Assembly: GCF_019264485.1 (NCBI RefSeq)
Contig: NZ_JAHVAA010000015.1
Span: 1 to 64,000, forward strand
Direction of reading: 5' to 3'
DNA length: 64,000 bases
Origin: Sediminibacterium sp.
GTDB taxonomy: Bacteria > Bacteroidota > Bacteroidia > Chitinophagales > Chitinophagaceae
Below, in pieces: positions 24,522 through 34,068 of this stretch. The notes under the pieces are model-generated. The model was not told the origin of the DNA. It did not search any database and saw nothing but the letters and a program-made list of their open reading frames with translations. A program made the position numbers and the translations under genes. Numbering within the stretch: the stretch's first letter is position 1; each line of letters starts with the position of its first letter.

Positions 24522-25364
24522 TTAATAACCAGCCTGGGTAAACATTCGCTTGAAATAGAAGAAATGATAGTCTACACTATTGGCCCAGTAGTTTCGGGTA
24601 TGACCTCCATCCCGCTCAATATATTCATGGGGTATTTTAAGTGTAACTAATTTTTCATGCAGTTTACGGTTTACTGCAAGAAAAAAATCATCCACTCCAC
24701 AATCAATCATCAGGTTCAGTTGCCCCTTGCTTAATACATCTACCATAGTAATCACCGAATAAGCATCCCAGTTAGCAGGGTTCGACTGCAAATCGCCCAG
24801 AATATTTTTTAGTTGCCAGTTATTTGGAAAGGGTCGAAGGTCTACCCCTCCACAGATGCTTCCTACATTGGCAAAAAGATCTGGATGTTTAATACCGAGG
24901 TAGAGCGCGCCATGTCCACCCATACTATAGCCTGAAATAGCTCTTGCTTTTTTATCCGGAATGGTTGTATAATTTGCATCAATATACGGTATCAGTTCCT
25001 GTGTAATATAGGTATCATACTTTACCGAAGTATCTACCGGACTGTTGATGTACCAACTGTTAAAACCACCATCGGGACAAACGACAATCAATCCCAGTTC
25101 ATCTGCTGCTTTCTTTATGGATGGAACATCTTTTACCCAGGAGCGGTAATTGCCACTGTGTCCATGCAACAGGTACACTACCGGATATTTTTTTCCTGCT
25201 TTCGCATCATACCCTTGTGGAGTAATGACCACAGCTTTAATATTCTTAAGCATACTCTTGCTCTGAACATCAATTGTATCAACAGTAGCCGCCGTTGATA
25301 CAATTGTACTACCCAACAAAAACAGGGCAGCCAATAATAACTGAAAGATGGATTGCTTTTTCAT
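24522..25364 (-). CDS. Exported esterase, Ag85/esterase-D-like
   Basis: 280 aa from the ATG at 25364 (MKKQSIFQLLLAALFLLGST, a signal peptide). The frame upstream of it is derived from a terminator hairpin. Motifs: VVYLLHGHSGNYRSW, VCPDGGFNSWYI, nucleophile SGYSMGGHGALYLG (Ser in GYSMGG), and histidine in ERDGGHTRNYW. This is the esterase/S-formylglutathione-hydrolase-like branch; several family members hydrolyse feruloyl or acetyl esters. Location is periplasmic. No direct partner lies next to it. Confidence 0.88.
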   Translation of the reverse strand: MKKQSIFQLLLAALFLLGSTIVSTAATVDTIDVQSKSMLKNIKAVVITPQGYDAKAGKKYPVVYLLHGHSGNYRSWVKDVPSIKKAADELGLIVVCPDGGFNSWYINSPVDTSVKYDTYITQELIPYIDANYTTIPDKKARAISGYSMGGHGALYLGIKHPDLFANVGSICGGVDLRPFPNNWQLKNILGDLQSNPANWDAYSVITMVDVLSKGQLNLMIDCGVDDFFLAVNRKLHEKLVTLKIPHEYIERDGGHTRNYWANSVDYHFFYFKRMFTQAGY

Positions 25365-25383
25365 AGTAACAATATTAACAAAA

Positions 25384-25414
25384 AAAGCCATCCCGACCGG
25401 GTCGGGATGGCTTT
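25384..25414 (-). terminator. Rho-independent terminator of the M1 peptidase gene
   Basis: AAAGCCATCCCGAC (25384-25397), loop CGG, GTCGGGATGGCTTT (25401-25414): 14-bp perfect stem. On the minus strand it is followed by a T-run at 25386-25381. Confidence 0.88.
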
Positions 25415-25433
25415 CACTATCGTATCCTATACT

Positions 25434-27800
25434 TTAATTTCTTTTCTGTTGTGCATTCTGCATAGGATTCACACCCAGCGACTGTCCGCGGGCAGCTCCT
25501 CCCATTTTAAATAACTGAAACTTGGTGGGTTCCGCCACTGCGGGCCATTTGTTGTTTGCTTCATTGATATCTGCTGTTTCACGCATGGGGTCCTGTTTAA
25601 TACTAACCGCTTTCTTTTTAGTCATAAACACGCGTGTTACTTTATTTTCATTCTTTCTCCATATCTGTGCCGATAAATGCTGTGTTTCTTTGGTACCATC
25701 TTCAAAAGTAAACTCAACAATCAGGGGCATTACCAGACCACCCTTGTTGCTGAAAGTAATTTCATACAAGTGCATGTCTTTGTATTTGGCTTTCTCTGCA
25801 TCTGTTAATACTTCAGGAGTAGCAAAAGCAGGCATTGGTACTTTGGTTACAGAATCATAGGGTTCCAAACCACGGGCATATCTCCAGTAGAAGTCGCGTA
25901 AGGAAGTATCAACATCGGTCTGGAACACAATACTTTTATCTTCACGGTTACGGATCTTTGATACATCTTCAAAAGCATTCACCAAGGGCTTATCCATGGC
26001 TAATGTACGCGGTGCTCCACCAGTTCTGGCTTGTGGAACAGCATTGGCATCAAATACGGCATAACGAACGGTATCAATAGCAATATCGCATGCTTCAATA
26101 CCATAGAACCATCCTCTCCAGAACCAGTCGAGGTCAACCGCACTGGCATCTTCCATGGTACGGAAAAGATCGGCAGGTGTTGGATGTTTAAAAGCCCAGC
26201 GACGTGCATATTCACGGAAAGCAAAATCGAATAACTCTCTTCCCATAATGGTTTCACGCAGGATATTTAAACCGGTAGCAGGTTTTGAATAAGCATTCGG
26301 ACCAAACTGAATGATATTTTCGCTGTTGGTCATAATAGGCTCTAACTGCTCTTTGGGAGATTTCATGTAATCTACAATCGCCCAGGCCGGCCCGCGGCGT
26401 GAAGGGAATTTATTATCCCATAACTCCTCAGACAGGTATTGAACAAAAGTATTCAGTCCTTCATCCATCCATGACCACTGACGCTCATCACTGTTCACTA
26501 TCATGGGGAAGAAATTATGCCCTACTTCATGAATGATTACACCCAGCATACCATTCTTGGTGGCTTCACTATAAGTACCGTCAGCATTGGTACGGCCATA
26601 GTTGAAACAGATCATCGGGTATTCCATTCCGTTCGCAGCTTCAATACTTTGTGCCACAGGATATGGATAAGGAATAGAGAATTTTGAATAAGACTTAATG
26701 GTATGTGCTACAGCTTTGGTTGAATATTTCCTGTACAATCCATAGGCTTCTTTACCATAACCACTCATACACATTATTTTCTTACCCTCTACATAGGCCG
26801 GCATGGCATCCCAAACATATTTACGGCTGGAGGTCCAGGCGAAATCTCGCACATTATCGGCTTTGTATATCCAGGTTTTTTTCTGTGTGCTTTTACCCTG
26901 TTCTGCTTTTTTCGCTTCTTCCAGCGTTACCACTTCTACGGGCTCCGTTGCAGTCTGGGCTTTGTTCCAGCGACCCAATTGTGCCGGTGTTAATACCTGT
27001 GCATAGTTCTGGCATTCCCCTGTACTCAATACCACATGATCTGATGGTACTGTAATCTGTACGGTATAATTACCAAAAGCCAGTGCAAACTCTCCTCTAC
27101 CTGTAAACTGCTGGTTCTGCCATCCCTGAAAATCGCTGTACACACAAAGACGTGGGAACCACTGCGCCATGGTAAACAGGTGATTGCCATCTACCAGTTC
27201 ATAACCACCGCGACCACCTTTGGTCATACGGTCGGATATTTTATAGCTCCAGTCTAAATTGAATACAAATTTCTGCCCTGGTTTTAAAGCCGTTGGCAGA
27301 TCAATACGCATCATGGTACGGTTGATGGTATATTTCAGGTTTTTGCCTGTAGCATCGGTAAGTTTACTGATGATATGACCATAACAATTATCGGTTTTGC
27401 GCTCTTCCATACCATCAAGTCCGTTTACCGATACCTGACGGAGTGAAGATCCATCTTCATAACCTGCATTTTTTAATGAGTTATGCTCGTTTTCATCGAG
27501 TTGCAACCAGATATAAGTAAGTATATCAGGTGAATTATTATAGTAAGTCACTGTTTCGCTACCCTTGAGTTTCAGGTTGGCTTCATCCAGTTCACATTTA
27601 ATATTATAATCAGCACGTTGCTGCCAGTATTTGGGGCCCGGGGCGCCACTAGCAGTACGGTACTCATTGGGTGTGGGTAAAATAGTACCCAACTGTTCAA
27701 ACCTGTTGCCATGATTGGATGTCGGATTGTTCATGATATTCTGCGCTTGCGCAGACACCAGTAATACCGACCCCATCACCAGTAAAGCAATTTTTTTCAT
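25434..27800 (-). CDS. M1-family metallopeptidase (exported)
   Basis: 788 aa from the ATG at 27800 (MKKIALLVMGSVLLVSAQAQ, a signal peptide). The zinc site is HEVGHNFFP, with E in SWMDEGLNTFVQY; the exopeptidase-like GMEYP precedes it. It has an N-terminal domain with LTYIWLQLDENEHN, and the C-terminal Gln/Asn-rich region ends NAQQKRN. Such proteins are exported aminopeptidases in Bacteroidota. It is transcribed in the same direction as the HupE gene 112 bases upstream, then ends in a strong terminator. The start at 27893 is rejected because the extra residues lack a signal-peptide pattern. Confidence 0.93.
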   Translation of the reverse strand: MKKIALLVMGSVLLVSAQAQNIMNNPTSNHGNRFEQLGTILPTPNEYRTASGAPGPKYWQQRADYNIKCELDEANLKLKGSETVTYYNNSPDILTYIWLQLDENEHNSLKNAGYEDGSSLRQVSVNGLDGMEERKTDNCYGHIISKLTDATGKNLKYTINRTMMRIDLPTALKPGQKFVFNLDWSYKISDRMTKGGRGGYELVDGNHLFTMAQWFPRLCVYSDFQGWQNQQFTGRGEFALAFGNYTVQITVPSDHVVLSTGECQNYAQVLTPAQLGRWNKAQTATEPVEVVTLEEAKKAEQGKSTQKKTWIYKADNVRDFAWTSSRKYVWDAMPAYVEGKKIMCMSGYGKEAYGLYRKYSTKAVAHTIKSYSKFSIPYPYPVAQSIEAANGMEYPMICFNYGRTNADGTYSEATKNGMLGVIIHEVGHNFFPMIVNSDERQWSWMDEGLNTFVQYLSEELWDNKFPSRRGPAWAIVDYMKSPKEQLEPIMTNSENIIQFGPNAYSKPATGLNILRETIMGRELFDFAFREYARRWAFKHPTPADLFRTMEDASAVDLDWFWRGWFYGIEACDIAIDTVRYAVFDANAVPQARTGGAPRTLAMDKPLVNAFEDVSKIRNREDKSIVFQTDVDTSLRDFYWRYARGLEPYDSVTKVPMPAFATPEVLTDAEKAKYKDMHLYEITFSNKGGLVMPLIVEFTFEDGTKETQHLSAQIWRKNENKVTRVFMTKKKAVSIKQDPMRETADINEANNKWPAVAEPTKFQLFKMGGAARGQSLGVNPMQNAQQKRN

Positions 27801-27912
27801 TTGTTGATAGTTATTGATTTTGGTTACAACTTGTTCCGTAAAACGGGATGAAATTCGCCAATAAACATTTGAATTGATATCAAATCTTGTCATGGCTCAT
27901 TTCATTGGTTTT

Positions 27913-28497
27913 TTAATGAGGAACCCTTTCTAATGCCATTAAAAGTGCCACAACAAATGCACCCCCGCTGATATACAACAGGAACTCCCTGCGGTTGCAC
28001 TTAAAAAGATTGACGAATATAAATGAAATGATCAACATAGCCAGTACAATTAGCAGTTGTCCTGCTTCGAGCCCTACATTAAAAGCCAACAACTCCCACA
28101 CCACCGAGGAATCCTTTCCCAGCATGCTTTTCAGGTAGTTACTGAAGCCGAGTCCATGTATTAATCCGAAAAATAATGCGAAGAAATAAATCAGGGGAAA
28201 ACGTGTATTGAAGCTGAACTTTTTGACAAATAAGTTGCTCAGTGCCGTAATTACAATGGTAACCGGTATCAGGAACTCAATCCATGCAATGGAATAATTC
28301 ACAATATTAAATACACTCAATGCAAGTGTAATGGAATGCCCGATGGTAAAAGCTGTAACTAATACCAGCAATTTTTTCCAGTCGGCAAACTGGTAACGGA
28401 TGGTCAATGCCACAATAAACAGAATATGATCTACCCCAAGATCCCTGCTTATAATATGACCAAAACCCACTTTGAAATAAGTTAAAAACTGATCCAT
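27913..28497 (-). CDS. HupE/UreJ-family membrane protein
   Basis: A 194-aa protein with six to seven hydrophobic segments. The family motif GVDHILFIVAL is at about residues 21-31 and FTIGHSITLALS at about 50-61; a second pair is FFGLIHGLGFSNYL and NVGLEAGQLL. HupE/UreJ proteins are linked with nickel or cobalt transport, although those with this form in Bacteroidota have no proven substrate. Divergent from the DUF6702 gene with 54 bases between starts, a common arrangement. Confidence 0.9.
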   Translation of the reverse strand: MDQFLTYFKVGFGHIISRDLGVDHILFIVALTIRYQFADWKKLLVLVTAFTIGHSITLALSVFNIVNYSIAWIEFLIPVTIVITALSNLFVKKFSFNTRFPLIYFFALFFGLIHGLGFSNYLKSMLGKDSSVVWELLAFNVGLEAGQLLIVLAMLIISFIFVNLFKCNRREFLLYISGGAFVVALLMALERVPH

Positions 28498-28551
28498 AGC
28501 TGAATTGCGAATTTATTGTGACATTTGTTACCCGAACAAGCAGTTTAATAA

Positions 28552-29040
28552 ATGGTAAATATAATAATTCAATGGATGCTCACAGGTATGCTTTCAATGG
28601 CACACCCTTTTTTTATGTCGGTAATTGATATCAACCATAACCCCAAAGAAGCAAGCCTTGAAATCAGTGTGCGTGTTTTCAGTGATGACCTGGAAAAAAC
28701 ATTACAACAATACAGTAAACAAAAGATCAATATCCTTAGTCCGGGTGATAAAGCTGTGATTGAGAAAAATTTACAGGCATATATGACGGATCACCTGAAA
28801 CTCACAGTGAATGGTAAACCTGTTCGTTTTTCGCTGGTGGGCTATGAACAGCAAATGGAAAGTACCTGGTGTTATTTTGAGATTGATAAACAACCCGTGG
28901 TTAACCAGGTGGGCATTGATTGCAGTCTTTTATACGATTATGAAACCAAACAGGTAAATATTGTTCATGTAAAATCGAAAGGAGTTCAGAAAACCTATAA
29001 ACTGGATTACCCCAAACGGGACATCTCATTTTCTTTTTGA
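28552..29040 (+). CDS. DUF6702-type exported protein
   Basis: A 162-aa protein with an N-terminal hydrophobic segment (IIIQWMLTGMLSMA). The sequence HPFFMSVIDINHNPKEASLE and EISVRVFSDDLEKTLQQ is the DUF6702 pattern, a small family in Bacteroidota that usually lies next to HupE. Function unknown; the co-occurrence with HupE suggests a periplasmic helper of that transporter, an inference from neighbourhood only. Confidence 0.8.
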   Translation: MVNIIIQWMLTGMLSMAHPFFMSVIDINHNPKEASLEISVRVFSDDLEKTLQQYSKQKINILSPGDKAVIEKNLQAYMTDHLKLTVNGKPVRFSLVGYEQQMESTWCYFEIDKQPVVNQVGIDCSLLYDYETKQVNIVHVKSKGVQKTYKLDYPKRDISFSF

Positions 29041-29046
29041 TTTGTT

Positions 29047-29138
29047 CCCTCTCCCGTTCTCCCTGCTAAAAATGTTTTTTGTTTTTAACAGGCTACTAAT
29101 GCGAATGTATTTAACAAGGAGAAAGGGAGAACGAGAGG
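29047..29138. repeat. Inverted repeat between convergent genes
   Basis: CCCTCTCCCGTTCTCCCT (from 29047) pairs imperfectly with AGGGAGAACGAGAGG (to 29137). Probable bidirectional terminator between the DUF6702 and CNNM-type genes. Confidence 0.55.
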
Positions 29139-29155
29139 TGTATTTTTAATATACC

Positions 29156-30427
29156 TTATTCACTAATGGAAACCAGTATTTTGTCTATGCGGTGCTGGTC
29201 CATGTCTACGATTTCGAATTTGAACATTTTCCAGTCGAGGGTATCGCCCGTTACCGGTATTTTTTCCAGTTCATGAATGATAAAGCCGGCCAGGGTATCG
29301 AAATCGCGGTCGCCTTCCATCATCCATTCTGTTTTATCGAAATGGGTAAGGAAATCGTAGAATGGTATCTGCGCATCTACCAGAAAACTGCCATCGGCTC
29401 TTTCCTTAATTTCATAAGCCTCGTCTTCTTCCTGTGGAATATCGCCCACAATGGCTTCCAGGATATCGTTCAATGTAATCAATCCCAATACAGAACCATA
29501 TTCATCCACAATAAAGCAATGATGAATTTTGGTTTGCTTGAATTTCTCCAGCACCTGATAAGCTGTATTGTTTTCAGGCACATACATGGCGTCTTTCATG
29601 AGTTCACTGATCCTGCTGCCCGATTCGGCGGCAAACAGGTCTTTCAACGAAACAACTCCTTTTATATGATCAACATCTTTTTCGCAGACCGGATATACGG
29701 AGTGCATATTTTCCATTACCTCATCACGCACCCTCATAACTGTATCTTCTACTTCCAGCCAAACAATATCGCTGCGGTGGGTCATGAGAGAAGTAATATT
29801 ACGGTCGCTCAGGTGAAATACCCGTTCAATGATTTCCTGTTCTGCTTCTTCAATGGTACCCTGTTCTGTTCCCTCACTGATAATCGCTTTTATTTCTTCT
29901 TCCGTCACCTGGTTATCATTGGGCTTCATATTGAGCAGACGCATAATGAGATGAGAGGATTTACTCAGCAGCCATATAAAAGGATAAGTGATCCAGGAAA
30001 TGATACGCATGGGTCCGGCAACCGATTTGGCAATGCCTTCCGGATTACTGAGGCCAATTCTTTTAGGCACGAGTTCGCCCAATACCAGCGATAAATAAGT
30101 TACGATAATAACGATGATGGTGGTAGCTACGGTTCCGGCATAATCGCTATCCATACCATACCCTTCGAGCCATACTCTCAGTGGTTCTTTAAAGGTTCCG
30201 CCTGAATAGATACCTGTTAAAACCCCTACCAGTGTAATACCAATTTGTATGGTAGATAAAAAAGTATCGGGATGATTGGCCAGTTCCAGTGCACGTTTGG
30301 CATCTACATCACCTTTCGCCGCCTGGGCTTCCAGCCTTGCTTTACGCGCAGAAACCAAGGCAATTTCTGCCATGGAAAAAAAACCGTTCAGGATAATAAG
30401 ACCCAGTATGATCAATATTTCAGTCAT
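29156..30427 (-). CDS. CNNM/CBS/CorC-type membrane protein (hemolysin-family)
   Basis: A 423-aa protein with the N-terminal CNNM domain (ILIILGLIILNGFFSMAEIA and LVSARKARLEA, three to four helices), CBS repeats (about 200-330: LMTHRSDIVWLE, HHCFIVDEYGSVLGLITLND), and the CorC_HlyC domain (about 340-420, GSFLVDAQIPFYDF and DFDTLAGFIIHEL). The CNNM domain is associated with Mg2+ efflux in related proteins; the old name hemolysin is not functional evidence. The glycosyltransferase gene starts 16 bases away, oriented the same way. Confidence 0.9.
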   Translation of the reverse strand: MTEILIILGLIILNGFFSMAEIALVSARKARLEAQAAKGDVDAKRALELANHPDTFLSTIQIGITLVGVLTGIYSGGTFKEPLRVWLEGYGMDSDYAGTVATTIIVIIVTYLSLVLGELVPKRIGLSNPEGIAKSVAGPMRIISWITYPFIWLLSKSSHLIMRLLNMKPNDNQVTEEEIKAIISEGTEQGTIEEAEQEIIERVFHLSDRNITSLMTHRSDIVWLEVEDTVMRVRDEVMENMHSVYPVCEKDVDHIKGVVSLKDLFAAESGSRISELMKDAMYVPENNTAYQVLEKFKQTKIHHCFIVDEYGSVLGLITLNDILEAIVGDIPQEEDEAYEIKERADGSFLVDAQIPFYDFLTHFDKTEWMMEGDRDFDTLAGFIIHELEKIPVTGDTLDWKMFKFEIVDMDQHRIDKILVSISE

Positions 30428-30442
30428 AATAATTTCAGGTTT

Positions 30443-32110
30443 CTAAGGTCGGCCATCAAGGTCAACCAGCACATATGGCATTGTTTCTTTTGCTCTTGTT
30501 TCAGGATTCAGAAAGGGCAGACTTAACATGCTTACCCCATAGTATGCTCCCTCAAATATAGTATTCAGGTTGGGAAAGCGTTGTTGAAGTGCGGAAAGAC
30601 TCTCTTTTCGGGTAATCAGCACCTCATCCGGACGGAGCAATAAACTGTCTGTTTTACGCTGAAAAATATGTTTCCCATAAAAATGGAGCGCCCTGCTCTC
30701 ATCGATATTATACAGTATCACTTTTTCTTTGTTGATGTTTTTTTCCTCCAATACTTTGGCTACTGTATTACCAAACTGATACCGCAAAAGTTGCGGATAA
30801 AAACCCGACGCCAGACAGAAATTCACACCAATTACCGTAAACAATGCCATTTGCATCAGTTTGTGCATACTGCTAAAGGGTTTAAAGAGTATAAAGAGGT
30901 AGGTTAATAACCCCACCACACTCACTACTTTAATCAGCAAATGAATGGCCGGGAAGGGCCATACCATCAGTATAATAACTGCTACCCACAACAAAGAGAA
31001 AATTACTGTATGTATCCAAAAAAGTATTCGGGTGAGTCCCGGCTTTTTTGCTTCAAATAATAAAGCATAAACCGTTCGGGCTGTAATGATGGCCGCCAGA
31101 GGCAGTACCACAAAAATATAATGGGGTAACTGTGCCTGGCTTCGGGCCAGAATACAATAAGTGATGATGAAACCACCGGTACTGATCCACTCCTCTGTTA
31201 CCCCTATCCTGAATTTTTGTTGAACCAATTGCCGGATGGTAAATACCAATCCAAGCAGGAAAAAAATAATCCAGGGAAGAAAACTCCAGAGCATATTCTC
31301 CAGCAGAAAAGTAAAATGATTCATTTCATTGAATACATTTTCACCGGTATATCGACCAAAACTTTGTGTCCAGTAATAAAAACGAAGTCCCGATTGTATG
31401 GCCCTCCCATGAAATACTTTACCGGGTTCCAGATCGTATTGCTGATAAAGACCAATACTCATGGGTATTAATAACACTGCTACCAGGAGTATACCTGCAA
31501 TATATTCCCACCTGAAAAACTGCTTCCACTCTCTTCTCAATATAAAATGTGGTACAAAAGCAAAGGCTGGTATCATCAGGGCAATAGGCCCTTTGGTCAT
31601 CATGCCGCCTGCTATGGCAGCAAAACCCAGCAGGAAATGTTTCCATCGATGGGTCTGGTACCAGGCAGCCAGTTGCCATAAACTGAGGATTACCCAACCC
31701 ATTAACATGGTATCGCAGCGTACATCATGTACCATTAAAAAAACAGCCTGTGAGGAAGCCAGCACGATGGCTGATAATTGTGCAATGGTGCGATGATAAA
31801 ACAATAAAGCAAGCTGGTAAGTAGCATACACCCCCAATAATAACATGAGAACAGATGGCAATCGATAGGCCCAGTCGAATACACCAAATAATTGCAGGCT
31901 GAGTGAGGATAACCAGAACAACATGGGCGGCTTATCGAGGTAATCAAACCCTAAATCGTAGAGCTTCAGGTAGGAACCGTTTTCCATCATTTCCCTGCTC
32001 ATGGATGCATATTGTGCCGCATCGATATCGATTACAGGTATTTGCCACATGGATATGATATACACCACCACACAGGCTGAGAGGATGAAACCAAATAATC
32101 GATTATTCAT
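30443..32110 (-). CDS. Glycosyltransferase family 39-type membrane protein
   Basis: A 555-aa protein with many membrane helices. The N-terminus has the first luminal loop signature IPVIDIDAAQYASMSREMME, related to the DE-rich loop of ArnT/PMT-like GT39 enzymes (the second acidic residue is Ala here). MTKGPIALMIPAFAFVPHF and LPHYIFVVLPLAAI are typical helices. Such enzymes move sugars from polyprenyl-phosphate donors to lipids or proteins. It is followed by the PAP2 gene on the same strand, eight bases upstream of its start, consistent with lipid-linked sugar metabolism. Confidence 0.88.
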   Translation of the reverse strand: MNNRLFGFILSACVVVYIISMWQIPVIDIDAAQYASMSREMMENGSYLKLYDLGFDYLDKPPMLFWLSSLSLQLFGVFDWAYRLPSVLMLLLGVYATYQLALLFYHRTIAQLSAIVLASSQAVFLMVHDVRCDTMLMGWVILSLWQLAAWYQTHRWKHFLLGFAAIAGGMMTKGPIALMIPAFAFVPHFILRREWKQFFRWEYIAGILLVAVLLIPMSIGLYQQYDLEPGKVFHGRAIQSGLRFYYWTQSFGRYTGENVFNEMNHFTFLLENMLWSFLPWIIFFLLGLVFTIRQLVQQKFRIGVTEEWISTGGFIITYCILARSQAQLPHYIFVVLPLAAIITARTVYALLFEAKKPGLTRILFWIHTVIFSLLWVAVIILMVWPFPAIHLLIKVVSVVGLLTYLFILFKPFSSMHKLMQMALFTVIGVNFCLASGFYPQLLRYQFGNTVAKVLEEKNINKEKVILYNIDESRALHFYGKHIFQRKTDSLLLRPDEVLITRKESLSALQQRFPNLNTIFEGAYYGVSMLSLPFLNPETRAKETMPYVLVDLDGRP

Positions 32111-32118
32111 AGGGAAGA

Positions 32119-32742
32119 TTATAAAGGTTGACCGATACTGATCAAACCAATTTTCTTGTTATAGTATTTAGCAGTGAGTGTACCGATACCCATACCCAAT
32201 AACGCACCCATGAATACATCAACCGGATAATGTACACCCACATATACCTGTGCATAGCTGATGGTGGCGGCCCATACCAATAACCACCGGCTCCATTTGC
32301 CCATAAAATGTTTGGTGGTAAGAAATACAAAGACCGCGAAGCCGAAGTGATTGGTCGCATGCGATGAAGTAAAACTAAACCCACCGGAACAATGCTCCAG
32401 TAACAAACGCATTTTACCCACCAGTGCTTCTTCATTGCAGGGGCGGATTCGGGCAACCCATTTTTTGATGATTGAACTGCTGACCTGATCGGTAAGGGTT
32501 ACATTGATAACGGCAAATAATATCCATACCCAGCCTTTCTTACCAAAATTCATCAGGGCAAATACTATCAGAAAAAGGTAGAAAGGCGCCCATAGTTCAG
32601 AATCGCGCCATAGCGGAAGAATGGTATCGAGTACCGGGTTGGTGAGTACCGTATTGATTTTCAGGAACAACCATGTGTCCAGTTCCAGAACCAGGTTGAG
32701 TAGCCGTTGAAAAAAATGCTGAAGCAATGTATAATTGTTCAT
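32119..32742 (-). CDS. PAP2-family phosphatase
   Basis: 207 aa from the ATG at 32742 (MNNYTLLQHFFQRLLNL). The three PAP2 signature regions are visible: KKWVARIRPC (K-x6-RP), SFTSSHATNHFG (variant of PSGH; the initial P is T) and YVGVHYPVDVFMG (H-x3-D). The enzyme is likely to hydrolyse undecaprenyl pyrophosphate or phosphatidate. Oriented with the GT39 gene, whose ATG lies eight bases after its stop, so they form an operon. The frame upstream to 32826 is rejected because its residues look non-native. Confidence 0.88.
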   Translation of the reverse strand: MNNYTLLQHFFQRLLNLVLELDTWLFLKINTVLTNPVLDTILPLWRDSELWAPFYLFLIVFALMNFGKKGWVWILFAVINVTLTDQVSSSIIKKWVARIRPCNEEALVGKMRLLLEHCSGGFSFTSSHATNHFGFAVFVFLTTKHFMGKWSRWLLVWAATISYAQVYVGVHYPVDVFMGALLGMGIGTLTAKYYNKKIGLISIGQPL

Positions 32743-32849
32743 TATAGTGTAAAGGTACTGTTTGACCCATGCTTTACAAAAGCCGGTGGTTAATAAAGTT
32801 TTAACAAAGAAAGCTTGTATTGACAAATCAAATGGTGTATTTTTCTATT

Positions 32850-33230
32850 ATGAAACAACTACTGCTATTTGGCTTTTCTCTCGTAATTGTAATAGCTGTC
32901 TGGGGTCAGCAAAAAAAAGAAGCAAATTCAGTGATGAGTATGCAACAGTATTTAGACAGTGTAAAGAAAAAGAACGAGGCCCAATTAAAAACACCTCTTG
33001 ATTTATTGAAGAAAAAGCAGCCCATTCTTATGCAAGAGCAATTCAGGCCAAAAATTATCATGCCGGCTTATGTAAATAAAAATGTAATGCCCGTATTATC
33101 GCCCGACAGTAGTTATGTGTACAATATGCCGGGAACACATGCATTCGACAAATCAAAAGCAAAGGGTGGAGCCATTTTTGTAGGGGGTAATATGTGGAAG
33201 CTTCCGGCAGCCATCAGCGAAAAGAAATAG
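32850..33230 (+). CDS. Small exported protein of unknown function
   Basis: 126 aa from the ATG at 32850 (MKQLLLFGFSLVIVIAVWGQ, a signal peptide). The mature part is Lys/Met/Pro-rich: KKKQPILMQEQFRPKI, MPAYVNKNVMPVLSPDSS, GGAIFVGGNMWKLP. I do not recognise a family. The ATG at 32850 fits the signal peptide; the earlier ATG at 32820 does not. It diverges from the PAP2 gene. Confidence 0.65.
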   Translation: MKQLLLFGFSLVIVIAVWGQQKKEANSVMSMQQYLDSVKKKNEAQLKTPLDLLKKKQPILMQEQFRPKIIMPAYVNKNVMPVLSPDSSYVYNMPGTHAFDKSKAKGGAIFVGGNMWKLPAAISEKK

Positions 33231-33241
33231 TATAATACCAC

Positions 33242-33985
33242 TCAGTTTTTCTTAGCCAGAATAATCATTCGCGGAGAACGACGAACATCGTATCGGCCTA
33301 ACTGATAGTCTCCAAATACTTCCTGTACCTGCATTCCCTGATAAGCCATCATATCGGTGAAATCGCCCAAAGAAAATTTTGCCACCCTTTCTGTGTACAG
33401 GTGATGTGGATTTTTATGTGTATGATCTGTTACCTGTATCTGTTTAAAAAAATGTTCCTCGTCCTGCCATTTGGTAATATGAAAAGCCACATCCTCTGTT
33501 TCTGTTGTAAAAGATTTATCGAGATGGTCTTCTGCATAATGTACATTGAGGTAATCGATGATAAAATATCCCCCATGTTTTAAACTCTGCGCAATGGTTC
33601 GGATGGCATTATCATGCTCCCGTCTTGTTCTGAAATAACCAAAGCTGGTAAAGAAATTAAATGCATAGTCGTAATAGTTTACCCTGAATGGTAAACGCAT
33701 ATCATGCTGATAAAAATGAAGCCTGTCTGTTTCTTCTTCTTTTGCCGCGCTTACAGATGCTGCAGAGAGATCAATACCAGTTACATCAAACCCCATTTCT
33801 GCGAGTGCTTTGCTGTGTCTTCCTTTACCGCAGGCCACATCTAACATGGTTGAACCGGGGGTGGGTTGAAGAAAGCGTATCAGTGTGTCGATAAATGCAA
33901 GCGCCTCACGATCATCTCTGTGCTGGTATAACAAATGATAATAATGAGAATTGAACCAATCCTTAAACCACGCTTTATCCGGCAT
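33242..33985 (-). CDS. Class I SAM-dependent methyltransferase
   Basis: A 247-aa protein. Motif I is MLDVACGKGRHSKALAEMG (about residues 43-61), motif II GIDLSAASVSAAKEE, and motif IV YAFNFFTSFGYF. The N-terminus has a WFKDWFNSHYYHLLYQHRDD stretch typical of a family of small methyltransferases found next to cell-envelope genes. The substrate is unknown. Ends face to face with the small exported protein gene, 12 bases apart. Confidence 0.9.
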   Translation of the reverse strand: MPDKAWFKDWFNSHYYHLLYQHRDDREALAFIDTLIRFLQPTPGSTMLDVACGKGRHSKALAEMGFDVTGIDLSAASVSAAKEEETDRLHFYQHDMRLPFRVNYYDYAFNFFTSFGYFRTRREHDNAIRTIAQSLKHGGYFIIDYLNVHYAEDHLDKSFTTETEDVAFHITKWQDEEHFFKQIQVTDHTHKNPHHLYTERVAKFSLGDFTDMMAYQGMQVQEVFGDYQLGRYDVRRSPRMIILAKKN

Positions 33986-34040
33986 AAAAACACTTTGATA
34001 AAGCGAAATTACAGCAAGCAGGCTTACAAAAAATTTGAAT

Positions 34041-34048
34041 TATGTTTG
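34041..34048 (+). promoter_or_regulatory. TAnnTTTG promoter box of glmM
   Basis: TATGTTTG lies 20 bases before the ATG at 34069. The first ATG of the longest frame (34042) overlaps this box and is therefore rejected. Confidence 0.6.
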
Positions 34049-34068
34049 CAGGCGCTAAAAACCCTATC

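Noticed and set aside
29192..30094. 300-codon plus-strand ORF opposite the CNNM-type gene
   Set aside because: It lies fully within the well-supported minus-strand gene; its translation has His/Phe-rich composition typical of antisense frames.
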